A stretch of 64,000 nt of DNA from Ostrinia nubilalis (taxonomy: Eukaryota; Arthropoda; Insecta; Lepidoptera; Crambidae): positions 2,239,501 through 2,303,500 of the forward strand of contig NC_087093.1 in the NCBI RefSeq assembly GCF_963855985.1, read 5' to 3'. The translations under genes and the position numbers were made by a program. The notes under the pieces are model-generated. The model had not been told where the DNA came from. It ran no database searches and was given only the letters and a program-made list of their open reading frames with translations. Position 1 is the stretch's first letter, and each line of letters starts with the position of its first letter. Below, piece after piece: positions 35,824-45,696 of this stretch.

Positions 35824-36743
35824 CGATGGCTCCTACGTATAAAGGCGAAACTGCCGCTTACGCCTTTTTCCAATTATTTAAGCAGTGATTTCATTTTGCT
35901 CTAATCTATAACGTCAGTAAGAAAAAAAATTTTTTTTTCCATTAGATACAAAATAAAATTTTAGGCAAATAGGCGTATGTGCAAAACTACGCCACGTATA
36001 AAGCCCAATCATACGATTCGTTAATCTATACGAGTAGTTGCTTACATAAATATATATTTTTTATAATCCAAATCTTAAATAAAGCCATGAAAATATTTAG
36101 CAAATTGTTTTATTTATAAATTATGACACATTATATAGTTATTTAATTTTTAGCGTTAAGAGTCGCATCTCAAACTAATTTGAAAATTATAAATAACTTG
36201 AAAAAATCGAACTGCCTAAGGCATCGTGGGTTCAATTCCCGCCTTATGCAGTTCGATTTTTTCAAGTTATTTTTAATTTTAAAAAATATGACACATTATG
36301 TTAAAAGACCTAACTAAATCTCGAGCACAGTATATGGGCGTATTTGCGTTAAGACGTAATAACGATACATTAAACAACTTTTTCTAACTGATTTATTATT
36401 GATATAGCACATGATAACAATTAAAATAATTACATGCATAAATAAAGAGAGTAATCGCTTAAAATATTTTATTTACGTTGTCATTTAAGTCCCTTTACGT
36501 TGAACAATATACATGAAATTGTAGAAATGTGACGACGTAAAAGGGCAAATCTCAAAATATATAAGAAAAATATAAAAATTGATAACAGCAGTAGTAGTAC
36601 ATGTTAAGGCTAAATGTAAAATTTCATTAAATTCGTTTTAGTAGGTCAGAAGATATGACCCAAAAATATGGTTCTGACCACTAAAATGGCTCTCCTGTAA
36701 AATTTACTTTTTTCACTTACGCCAGTATACGTAGGAGCCATCG
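35824..36743. mobile_element. 920-bp TIR element with ATGT target duplication in intron 1 of gene B
   Basis: Perfect 18-bp inverted ends CGATGGCTCCTACGTATA flank an element bounded by ATGT (35820-35823 and 36744-36747). Gene A has the unoccupied site CTTGATGTAAGGAATCC, so ends and duplication are confirmed by comparison. No transposase frame. Inside is a second inverted repeat with a tRNA-like loop (36191-36272). The 4-bp duplication does not point to one superfamily with certainty. Confidence 0.9.
36191..36272 (+). repeat. 25-bp perfect hairpin with tRNA T-arm-like loop
   Basis: Arms 36191-36215 and 36248-36272 are exact reverse complements (AAATAACTTGAAAAAATCGA..). After one mismatch, TAAGGC pairs with GCCTTA. 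The apex reads GTGGGTTCAATTCCCGC, which fits a tRNA T-arm (5-bp stem, 7-base loop) and a Pol III B-box (GGTTCAATTCC). No D-arm or anticodon arm is present, so it is not a tRNA gene. Confidence 0.75.
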
Positions 36744-37074
36744 ATGTAAGGAATCCAAATTTTAGCTTTGAATGTCAACTCCCTGGCCACCCTGTATAAA
36801 ATTGGTTTTAGAAGAGCAGATTTAAATCGTAAGTTACGTCAATTCACCTTTTATTGCAGATCAGGTATATATCTACGGAACATCCTAATGTAACTTACAT
36901 AAATCCTAAATATTTGGAAGTAGGTGAACTAACCTCCGTAAGGTACGGCCGTACTACACCATTCTATTATGTAGGTTTGCATATAAAACCTTTAATTTAT
37001 CTGGACAACAATGTTACGGTAAGTTGTGTATCGCTCATGCAATTTGCATTTTTTATACACACCATGGTTATATT

Positions 37075-37381
37075 ATTTGACCAGAATCGCACTTGATTTT
37101 AAGTGAGATGCCGTCTAGGATGGTACATATCTACCCTACCTATTCACTCTCGCCTTGAAAAAGCTTGGATTCCTAGTGAGAGAGGGTCCGAGATTCGGGA
37201 AAGTCAGAAGCAGGCAGCGAATTACAGTCCCAAGCTATTCGCATTATAAAAGAGTTAGAAGCGCTGGTTGGGTAAAAAGATTATGAGACATGTAGAGGCT
37301 CCTTAAGAGCAAAATGACGATTTGTAAGAACTATTAATTAGTCTAAACAAATAAATAAATTTTGACTTTGACTTTGACTTT
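37075..37381 (+). mobile_element. LINE/SINE-like repeat in intron 2 of gene B
   Basis: Starts AGAATCGCACTTGATTTTAA and ends in TTGACTTTGACTTTGACTTT. Related text (CGCACCTGATGTTAAGTGAG) is at 14165-14290, and the ATTATGAGACATGTxxAGGC section recurs at 30640, 37930 and 59265. The tandem TTGACT tail is typical of a non-LTR element end. Confidence 0.6.
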
Positions 37382-38279
37382 GTTATCGAAACGCTTAGTG
37401 CGAGCTGGTGGTCGTTGCACGATGGTGGTTTGGCCTATTTTCTATCTAGAAAAGGACTAGGATTTGTCGTTCAACAACTAAGGGCTCTTTCCCATGGCAA
37501 TCCAGATTTGCGGGATCCAGTATTGCAGGAAACTGGCCGGCGTAAGAACACACGTACCTATTTAAAATTCTAACAGACCGGTTTTTGCAGGACATTGCAA
37601 ACTGAATATTCGTGAAAACGTTAATATTAAAACACGTCACTGGATCCTGTAAAAAACGGGATCTCTCCGTGAGAACAAGCCCTAGGGCTTCATTGACCAA
37701 TCTCATATCCACTAAACTACATATAACCCCCCTTTGGCCAAGAACGATAAGCACCAGAGAATATAACAATATGCGCTGCGTGATAAATAACAGCTTCGTA
37801 TCACGTAGTTTGACTTTGCTTATCATGGTGAACAACGCTTTACTAATTTCATGTTAAAATATTTTTTAAAATAACCGCAGCATTTGCCAAAATTAAATGT
37901 TGGTCTCGAAGCGCTGGTAGGGCAAAAAGATTATGAGACATGTGAAGGCTTCATTAAGAGCAAACATTTAAAGTTTTTTTTTTTTTTTTTTTGTTTTAAT
38001 ATTTGACGATTTGTAAGACTTTGACTTTGAATAATCCTCATTGACAGAATAAAAGATTTTTATATATCGCGGTCGATTGTAGTTTTATTATTTTTATTAC
38101 AGGTTGATTTCTACTTTTTCGAGTTCCTTTCGAATGTGTACAAACGTGGTTTCATTGAGATGCACTTCAAATTCTGCGATCTGATCCATAAAGACAAATT
38201 CTTTGGAGCTCCTATGAAGCAAGGAAGGTTTTTACAGCCGTGTCCATATCCACCGGTAAGGTTCCCATTTCATTAAGAG

Positions 38280-38448
38280 TAGGCGCACACCGTTGATTTT
38301 TCGTCGGCCGATAATTTAGTCGGGCAGTTGATCAGTATGGGCATGTATGGGAGTGCGCACACTACGCCGATTCGATTTGGCCGATTCTTCATACAATTTA
38401 AAATCGGGCACAACTATCGGCCAACTAAAAATCAGCGGTGTGCGCCTA
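38280..38448. mobile_element. MITE 'TAGGCGCACACCG' in intron 3 of gene B
   Basis: Same insertion as at 31003-31171 with a few base differences, inherited through the duplication. Followed, as in A, by the RTE tail, here with an extra 23-bp tandem copy of CAGCAGTGGACGTCCTATGT. Confidence 0.8.
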
Positions 38449-39378
38449 CTCTAAGGGTTCATCTATCTATAGGTAGGTATTATAAAGGTAGCAGGAGCGG
38501 GATGAAGGCCGCTACCAATTGGGCGATGTGGAGATCATTGGAGGAGGCCTATGTTCAGCAGTGGACGTCCTATGTTCAGCAGTGGACGTCCTATGGCTGA
38601 AACGATGATGATGATGAATCTATGCCAATGCTCTACAAAAGTGCTGGAGAGTATGTAATGTCTAAGGATAATTATGACGTAACTAAAAGAATCTATATAT
38701 ACAGGATGTCCCGTAATGCAACGTCAAGCCGGAACTGGGTGTTGAGGCAAGTTATTCTGGTTATCAGAAAAATATAAAAAAAAATCTATGTGTCATTTTG
38801 TCAAAATAATAGGCATTTAAAAAAAAACAAAAAAATCTACTCCCGGTGACGGTCTTTTTACCCGTGTTGCCACAAATCTTCACTTTTTCCAAATTTTTTT
38901 TTTGTTATGTAACCCTGAATAATGCTTCTCTAAATTGTTATCAAAATTACAAAACCAGCTGCTCCAGCTTGGATGAAAAAAATACATCATTCCCAAAAAA
39001 ATTTTCAAAATAAAAATTTTGCTTAGTTTAAACTGACTGTACTGAAAAAAAATTGTACTACGCGAGTATGGCAAGTGACGTCATAATTTGGCGCATTTAG
39101 TAAGGATTCCAAAATGGTATAACACTTGGTAAATTCTTGCTGTAATTGTCGACAATTTTTGTTTTTTGGAAATAATCCTGTTTTTAACTTTATCTACCTT
39201 GGTTAAAAATTATAATTTTAATATGCCCAAAATTCAAGTTTCTGTGACTGACTGCCGTACAGTCAGTCACAGAAACTTTTGTCACCATGACAGTAATTAG
39301 TAGTTGACATACTGTGACAAAAGTCACCTGCGCGCGCGCGCCTTTACTACCTGCTCTGCCTGCACTTGAACTTGGTAA

Positions 39379-39960
39379 CAGGGATAATAAGGATATGAAG
39401 TTTCGGTTATAGATACGGTTACGGATATTAGAATAATATTATACCGGTTTCGGTTACGGTCACGGATATGACATCATTTCAGATTATCCGAAAGTTTCGG
39501 ATAATTTCGGTTACAGAATTATTAGAATTTCAAAAATGTAGGTATAATTCAAATAGCAAGATGCTGCGTGACCCACATAGCTACTTTATGTACCAACTAA
39601 GACGACACCTATGTATGATAAAGGTAAAACAGGCTGGCATATTAGATGGTGCCAGGGAATGCCAGACAAGTTGGTAACAAATATTAAGATTTAAGGTACA
39701 ATTCCAAGACGTGCCGCAGACCGCAAACTGCAACCGCAAACTGCAAAACTCTATGAAATCGGCAGCGCGGCATTGCAGCTGCGGCGTGTATACTGCAGAT
39801 TTCATAGAGTTTTGCAGTTTGGAATTGTACCCTTAAGACTCCGTCTTTATCCGAAACTATCCGTAACTTTTGAATCAGTTTCGGTTACGGTTATGGATAT
39901 TTTTTTATTTCGGATATCCGATAGTTTCGGTTACGGTTACGGATATCCATAACATCCCTG
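39379..39960. mobile_element. hAT-type MITE nested in the fold-back element
   Basis: Ends CAGGGATAATAAGGATAT and (reverse complement) CAGGGATGTTATGGATAT, flanked by an exact 8-bp duplication CTTGGTAA (39371-39378 and 39961-39968). An 8-bp duplication and CAGGG-type ends are characteristic of hAT. Both flanks are rich in GGTTACGGATA-type repeats. It contains a further MITE at 39695-39832. Confidence 0.88.
39695..39832. mobile_element. TTAA-flanked MITE nested in the hAT MITE
   Basis: Ends GGTACAATTCCAA and (reverse complement) GGGTACAATTCCAAACTGCA, with a matching inner block GCAAAACTCTATGAAATC on both sides and TTAA at 39691-39694 and 39833-39836. TTAA duplications are typical of piggyBac relatives. 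One G differs between the ends. Confidence 0.75.
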
Positions 39961-41370
39961 CTTGGTAAGATGGCCCTCTCCGTTCCGCTCATACCTTTTA
40001 AAATGGCTTCTCCACCTCACTTAAGCCAGAAACTTGAATTTTGGGCACATTAGAATAATATTTTTTAACCAAGGTAGATAAAGTTAAAAACGGGTTTATT
40101 TCCAAAAAAACAAAAATTGTCGACAATTACAGCAAGAATTTACCAAGTGTTATACCATTTTGGAATTCTTACTAAATGCGCCAAATTATGACGTCACTTG
40201 CCACACTCGCGTAGTACAATTTTTTTTCAGTACAGTCAATTTAAACTAGGCAAAATTTTTATTTTGAAATTTTTTTTGGGAATAATTTATTTTTTTCATC
40301 CAAGCTGGAGCAGCTGGTTTTGTAATTTTGATAACAATTTAGAGAAGCATTATTCAGGGTTACATAACAAAAAAAAATTGGAAAAAGTGAAGATTTGTGG
40401 CAACACGAGTAAAAAGACCGTCACCGGGTGTAGATTTTTTTGTCTTCTTTTAAATGCCTATTATTTTGACAAAATGCCACATAGATTTTTTTTTATATCT
40501 TTCTGATAACCAGCATAACTTGCCTCAACACCCAGTTCCGGCTTGACGTTGCATTACGGGACACCCTGTATAAAAGGAGAAACTGACTGACTGACTGACA
40601 GATCAACGCACAGCCTAAACGGCTAAACGTAGGCACTTGAAATTTGGCAAGGACGTAGCTTAGGTACCGTAGAGGTGCACTAAGAAAGGAATTCCCGAAA
40701 TTCCCACGGGAACGGGAATTAGCGTAAAAATTCTTTTGTATGAAAAATCTAAACCGCTTAAGTTAGACGCTTGAAATTTGGTGTGCAGGTACCTTAGTAA
40801 ACTTAAAGCTTAAAAACATTTGTATGAAAAAATCTAAACCGCCTAAGATAGACCCTTGAAATTTAGCATGCAGGTACCTTAGTAAACTTAAAGCTTAGTG
40901 AAATTCCCACAAGAACGGGAATTAGCGGGAAAATCCTTTTGTATGAATAATTTAAACCGCTTAAGTTAGACGCTTGAAATTTGGCATGCAGGTACCTTAG
41001 TAAATTTAAAGCTTATTTACAACAGGATATTGCAAAATTCTCACGGAAACGGGAGTGAGCGGGAAAATCCTTTTGTATGAAAAATCTAAACCGCTTAAGT
41101 TAGATGCTTGAAATTTGGCATGCAGGTACCTAAGTAAACTTAAAGCTTAGTCACACCAGGATATTGCAAAATTCCCACGGAAACGGGAGTGAGCGGGACA
41201 AAACATTTGTATGAAAAAATCTACACCACGTAAGATAGACGCTTGAAATTTAGCATGCAGGTACCTTAGTAAACTTAAAGCTTAGTGAAATTCCCACGGG
41301 AACGGGAGTGACCGGGACAAAACATTTGAATGAATAAATCTACACCACGTAAGATAGACGCTTGAAAGAA

Positions 41371-41906
41371 GAACGGTCACGCCCCATACAAAAAAAACCC
41401 AGACCCGACAGAAACGAGACATACCTCAGTTTTTTTGTCATGTCTTAATTAGTTAAATTATATATTTTTTATATTCGAAATCTATGTATAACACCAAAAT
41501 ATTACCCTTTGTTTTTGTTCAGGCGGTATACAAAAACTAATACAAAATGCCTATTTATCACCAAAATTGGTAAATGTATGTACCTAAATGTATATTACAG
41601 CTGCTATGGAATGTATCTAGGTGACCTGGAGATACAGCCATCGCTAGATGGCTAGCACTAGCAAGCGGTGTCCAGACTTTTTTCCTTTCTAGAGAAAGTC
41701 GTCGATTAAGTTGAATGTTGTGTAATTTGCATTTCGTTGATTTCGTTTATTATATTGTAAGGTTCGCTTAGGTTATGTTATTAAAACAATTCTGATTCGT
41801 TGTCCATTTTAAAGGTCGTTGAGTTTATTTGTGTTTAATATCGTAAAAAAATGTCGATAAAACGACGACGTTAAATAATTTTGCCACGTTCTACAAAAAG
41901 AAGTGA
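41371..41906. other. intron 3 of gene B, unassigned segment
   Basis: Sequence after the minisatellite with no counterpart in gene A. CGCTAGATGGCTAGCACTAG is locally palindromic. No ends identified. Confidence 0.4.
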
Positions 41907-42238
41907 AATCCCACCAAAAACATTCTGTAAAAAACTAGCCAAGTCTCGATGGAGCTGCTTGTTTATCTCTAAAAAGTAATGAAATCTAGACAAAGTCGTG
42001 CCAAGTCTATGGTTCCTTGCTGCGATTTCTTTATTATTATAGTTAATGTTGTGTGACTTGGCCGTTGAACAATCTTTATTAAGATAATCATACATTATAA
42101 ATACGCGGCTTTACTGAACCTACAATTGACTGGTTATTGTTGAATCAACGTTTTCCAAGTGGCAATTTCCATCGTCAATGGGTAGCGGTTCTGGCGACAG
42201 ACTTGGCTAGTTTTTTACAGAATGTTTTTGGTGGGATT
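41907..42238. mobile_element. 332-bp MITE with perfect 39-bp inverted ends
   Basis: AATCCCACCAAAAACATTCT at the left continues as a 39-base exact match to the reverse complement of the right end (arms 41907-41945 and 42200-42238). It lies 159 bases before exon 4 of gene B and is absent from A, where the flank reads CATATTCAGCTTTGCTG. No target duplication is clear. Confidence 0.85.
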
Positions 42239-42620
42239 CAGCTTTACTGGAAGGGTTGACGAGACTATTCAACATACATATTTTTTTAACAAAACTTCTT
42301 TCTTTGGTGTACATTTTCTCCACTCACTTTTTTTCATTTCTAGACTAGGTAACAAGTTCTTGTTGCTTTGTATGTTTTTAATCCCCTAATTTTTCAGGAC
42401 GACTATTATTTATACAACATGAGCAATGAGCATTGACATTCGGGTTATTCCACGTGGTTTCCCATTCACTAAAGGCCGAATTTATGCCAATGCATCATAC
42501 AAAAAAGAACTTGCACTATCTATTTATACCGACATGGAGGTAAAAGAAGTGAACATAAGAAGACGAGGAGAGAAAAAGGGACTGAAACTTCTGACTTTGG
42601 TGTAATTTATTTCGAATAAA

Positions 42621-43246
42621 TCTACACTAATATTATAAAGAGGAAAACTTTGTTTGTTTGTTTAGTTGTAATGGATAGGCTCAAAAACTACTGGACCGAT
42701 TTTAAAAATTCTTTCACCATTCGAAAGCTACATAACTCACGAGTAACATAGGCTAAATTTTATTTTGGAAAACAATAGGGTCCCGTAAAATATTTGGGAT
42801 TTTCATAAGACGTGGAAAAGCGCCATCTATCGTCATTGCTTAAAATCTTCTTGCACCTGACAAAACATTTTGAGGTACGTAAATATTCATGAAGGCAAAG
42901 CTGTCAAACGCCATCTATCGACATCATTAGTAATCTACACTAATATTATAAAGAGGAAAACTTTGTTTGTTTGTTTAGTTGTAATGGATAGGCTCAAAAA
43001 CTACTGGACCGATTTTAAAAATTCTTTCACCATTCGAAAGCTACATAACTCACGAGTAACATAGGCTAAATTTTATTTTGGAAAACAATAGGGTCCCGTA
43101 AAATATTTGGGATTTTCATAAGACGTGGAAAAGCGCCATCTATCGTCATTGCTTAAAATCTTCTTGCACCTGACAAAACATTTTGAGGTACGTAAATATT
43201 CATGAAGGCAAAGCTGTCAAACGCCATCTATCGACATCATTAGTAA
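42621..43246 (+). repeat. identical 313-bp tandem duplication at the Helitron 5' end
   Basis: 42621-42933 and 42934-43246 agree at every base I compared. Each begins with the Helitron start TCTACACTAATATTATAAAG and ends CATCATTAGTAA. Either a recent event or an assembly duplication. Confidence 0.92.
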
Positions 43247-43989
43247 ATTAGTAACTAAATATTACATGTAAGTACCATGAATAGCGCTGTTCGTAAATAA
43301 TATTGAAAATTTAATAAATAAAGATATTTTATGTAATTGAACCATTCACTGTATGTACCTATTTGAATCATTCACTGTGTTTAAACGAGCAAATCAAAGT
43401 GTTAATTAGTGACTTTTTACAAACTTCCTTGCAAATTCTTACTATGTGCCGCCATCTACCGAGATGAATATTAGGGTACGGTTCAGCGGCGGACAAATGG
43501 GATGGGCGCGTGGGCAATTGTAGTTAAGTAAATAGGATAAGAATTACTTCGTTTTTATTTTCTGTATGTAATTTGTTAGTTTTTTGGTAGGGTCTTTATT
43601 TTAATTACTTAGGTTGGTAGGTACTTATTTATTTGATTTTAATGATAATTACTATAGGTACCTATAATTTTAGTAGAAATAAAGGTAATTGAATGACTAA
43701 GTGACTCACTCACTCATCACGAAGTCTCAGAAACTACAAGTCTCACTGGCTGATCAAAGCCAGGTGATCAAAGTGGAATACACCTCCTTTTAGAACGTAG
43801 GTAGTCAATAAGACGAAATTTTGCAAAATTCAACCCTTATGGGAGTTAAAAAGGGGGTTGAATACAGACTGTATTGCAGTCCTCGGTTTTTAAAGTAAGA
43901 GACTTGAAAGTTAAAATGTACGCTCACTATGATCTCTAGATATTGTGGAGGTGTACTATACTGTTCGGTACACTGTGGTACTGTGTACA

Positions 43990-44785
43990 CATCGGTTTGC
44001 CGACGATATTGTGGTCATGGCAGAATCGTTGGAAGATCTTGGAACAATGCTCGAAGACCTTAATCGATTTTCCCAACAGGTAGGCCTGAGGGCGAACATG
44101 GACAAAACGAAGCTTATGTCGAATGTCCATGTTGCGCCCTACCCAGTTTCAGTTGGGAGCCCAATTCTCGAGATTGTCGACAAGTAGGTATGTCTACCTC
44201 GGACAAACGATCCAGCTATGTAGGTCCAATTTCGAGAAGGAGGTCAATCGTCGAATCCAACTCGGCTGGGCAGCGTTCGGGAAACTACGCAAATCTTTTC
44301 GTCTAAAATACCTCAATGCCTGAAGACTAGAGTGTATAACCAATGTGTGTTACCAGTGATAACTTATGGCTCGGAAACGTGGCCTCTCACTATAGGCCGT
44401 ATACAGAAGCTCAGTTGCACAGCGTGCTATGGAGAGGGCTATACTTGGTGTTTCTTTGCGAGATCGAATCAGAAATGAGGAGATCCGTAAACGAACCAAA
44501 GTCGCTGACATAGCCCAACGGATTAGCAAGCTGAAGTGGCAATGGGCAGGGCACATAGTACGCAGAACTGATGGCCGATGGGACAGAATGGTTCTGGAAT
44601 GGAGGCCGCGTACCGGAAAACGTAGCGTGGTACTTCCACCTACAAGGTGGACCGACGACATCGTAAAGGTAGCAGGGAAGCGCTGGACGCAGGCCGCTTC
44701 CAATCGATCAACATGGAAAGCATTGGGGGAGGCCTATGTTCAGCAGTGGACGTCCTATGGCTGAAATGGTGGTGGTGATGGTGGT
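43990..44785 (+). pseudogene. RTE-type LINE reverse transcriptase 3' half, frameshifted, inside the Helitron
   Basis: Starts at the active site (RFADDIVVMAESLEDL) and continues VGLRANMDKTKLMSN, then in another frame YVYLGQTIQLC and RRIQLGWAAFGKLRKSF, then MERAILGVSLRDRIRNEEIR, WQWAGHIVRRTDGRWD, EWRPRTGKRSV and WKALGEAYVQQWTSYG with the stop. The tail is ATGGTGGTGGTGATGG. At least two frame breaks (near 44185 and 44325-44430). The protein resembles the endonuclease-reverse transcriptases common in moth genomes, which I place in RTE with moderate confidence. The 5' two-thirds are missing. Confidence 0.87.
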
Positions 44786-45100
44786 ACATATACTGAAAAT
44801 GTATCATTAGAAATCAACCACGGGGGCTAAGGAGATAAAAGGAGGGTTGGAAGTTTATATTATGAAAGTCCTAAATGTGTTTAAAGTACGAGAGTTGAAA
44901 TTTAAAATGTATGCGCTATAGATGCTAAGAGCGGATTTTACGAAACTCCACCCCTAATGGAGTAAAACGAGGTCCACGCGTACGAAGTCGCGGGCGGCCG
45001 CTAGTGTTTAAATATAGTGGGAGTTTAAATAATTTTATTTTTTGTTTGTGGGTACGCGTGTAACGCTCTGAACAATATGGGATGAACTAGGACATGAACT

Positions 45101-45149
45101 AACACCCTACCCACTTAACTCTGAACAATAGTTAAGTGGGTAGGGTGTT
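45101..45149. repeat. perfect 19-bp hairpin
   Basis: AACACCCTACCCACTTAAC (45101-45119) and its exact reverse complement (45131-45149) flank an 11-base loop. CTCTGAACAATA occurs twice nearby, once in the loop. Confidence 0.8.
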
Positions 45150-45296
45150 GGCAGGTCACTAGGTGGACTGATGATCTGGTGAAGGTCGATGGAAGTACCT
45201 GGATATAGGCAGCGCAAGACCATCTTTGTGGAAATCTCTGGAGGCCTTTATCTAGCAGTGGAAGTCATTTGGCTGAAATTAAGTTTTTACTTTCAG

Positions 45297-45485
45297 GGAG
45301 AATATCATTTATACAACATGACCATTAACCATCTGTCCATTCCACGCAGTTTTCCATTCAATAAAGGACGTATTTATTGCAATGTCTCATATTTTAAGAG
45401 GTTGATTGCAGCTGGGTACATTGACATGGAACTGAAGGAAGTGAACATCAATCGGTATAAAAAAGGAAGCAAGCTCAATCTTTAA
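45297..45485 (+). CDS. C: orphan terminal exon of a DUF1091/MD-2-like gene
   Basis: After a good acceptor (TTTTTACTTTCAG) an open segment of 62 codons runs GEYHLYNMTINHLSIPRSFP, FNKGRIYCNVSY, YIDMELKEVNINRY to a stop. It aligns residue for residue with exon 4 of genes A and D and has no frameshift. No exons 1-3 of its own lie between gene B exon 4 and this point. It is closer to D than to A (EYHLYNMT, RIYCNV). An RTE LINE tail ends about 25 bases before the acceptor. It may be a relic of a lost gene or serve as an alternative last exon for B, since phases match. Transcripts would decide; from sequence alone both stand. Confidence 0.7.
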   Translation, partial: GEYHLYNMTINHLSIPRSFPFNKGRIYCNVSYFKRLIAAGYIDMELKEVNINRYKKGSKLNL

Positions 45486-45665
45486 TACTTATTTTATTAC
45501 TAACCGTATAGTTAATATATCTTTAAATCAAATTATTATGTCTTTAATTTAAACATCTATGATGGAATCCTCCTACTACATAGGTAGTTTGCGGACATAA
45601 TTATCTAAACTTATTTTAAAGATAAGTAGGTACTAAAAAATAATTATACAGCTATAAAACTAATA

Positions 45666-45666
<1 letters not shown>

Positions 45667-45696
<30 letters not shown>

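Larger units (their letters stand above)
38702..40568. mobile_element. 1.87-kb fold-back element with 545-bp terminal inverted repeats
   Basis: Left arm 38702-39246 and right arm about 40025-40568 are reverse complements at roughly 95 percent by eye. They start CAGGATGTCCCGTAATGCAA and CAGGGTGTCCCGTAATGCAA and are flanked by TA (38700-38701, 40569-40570). The centre holds a 19-bp perfect hairpin (39236-39278), a CG-dinucleotide run near 39331 and a whole nested MITE pair. No transposase frame. The TA duplication suggests Tc1/mariner-type mobilisation. Confidence 0.88.
38692..41370 (+). mobile_element. Helitron-like element with minisatellite, split by a fold-back transposon
   Basis: Where gene A reads ACTAAAAGAA then TTAAACATAA, gene B reads ACTAAAAGAA then TCTATATATA. 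That is a TC start placed between A and T, as expected of a Helitron 5' end. The element is interrupted at 38702-40568 and resumes TAAAAGGAGAAACTGACTGA. It then runs through about five degenerate units (near 40700-41370) of the same minisatellite family as 15907-16918, here in the opposite orientation. The 3' end is not identifiable. Confidence 0.65.
35356..42605 (+). pseudogene. gene B: DUF1091/MD-2-like duplicate of A with frameshifted last exon
   Basis: Exons 35356-35442, 36860-37018, 38103-38255 and 42398-42605 match gene A with all splice sites intact. In exon 4 the sequence AATGAGC is present one extra time just after ATGAGC (near 42420-42430), a 7-bp tandem duplication. Translation runs DDYYLYNMSNEH and then hits TGA, losing about 54 residues including the PRGFPFTKGRIY block. 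Beyond the shift the old frame stays open to TAA at 42603. By hand count, exons of A and B differ by 13 amino-acid-changing and 2 silent base changes, consistent with weak constraint on one copy. It is a pseudogene unless exon 4 is skipped in favour of the intact terminal exon at 45297. The 4.1-kb intron 3 is full of transposons. Confidence 0.82.
42621..45004 (+). mobile_element. 2384-bp Helitron, precisely bounded by the empty site in copy A
   Basis: Begins TCTACACTAATATTATAAAG right after AATAAA and ends GTCGCGGGCGGCCGCTAG right before TGTTTAAATATAG. Copy A reads AATAAA directly into TGTTTAAATATAG (32816-32834). So the element has 5'-TC, 3'-CTAG, a GC hairpin just inside the 3' end, no target duplication, and sits between A and T: every structural rule for a Helitron. 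The start and end match what I recall of the lepidopteran Lep1-type group. It holds a 313-bp tandem duplication of its own 5' end and an inserted RTE fragment. No Rep/helicase is encoded. Confidence 0.93.
34980..45030 (+). repeat. segmental duplication, copy B (right block)
   Basis: Matches 27546-32850 from TTTTATAGAAAACTAGCACC to GTTTAAATATAGTGGGAGTT. It is nearly twice as long because it gained the 920-bp TIR element, the Helitron and fold-back nest of intron 3, a 332-bp MITE and the 2384-bp Helitron after exon 4. The left boundary lies directly beside the truncated BEL element. Confidence 0.87.

Noticed and set aside
36216..36247. tRNA gene
   Set aside because: Only a T-arm-like loop exists; no D-arm, anticodon arm or acceptor, and it sits in a longer palindrome.
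40198..40506. 102-codon frame, with a similar minus-strand frame at 38880-39074
   Set aside because: The two are the same inverted arm read from both ends of the fold-back element, starting at TTG/near-start codons, rich in F and K from A/T runs.
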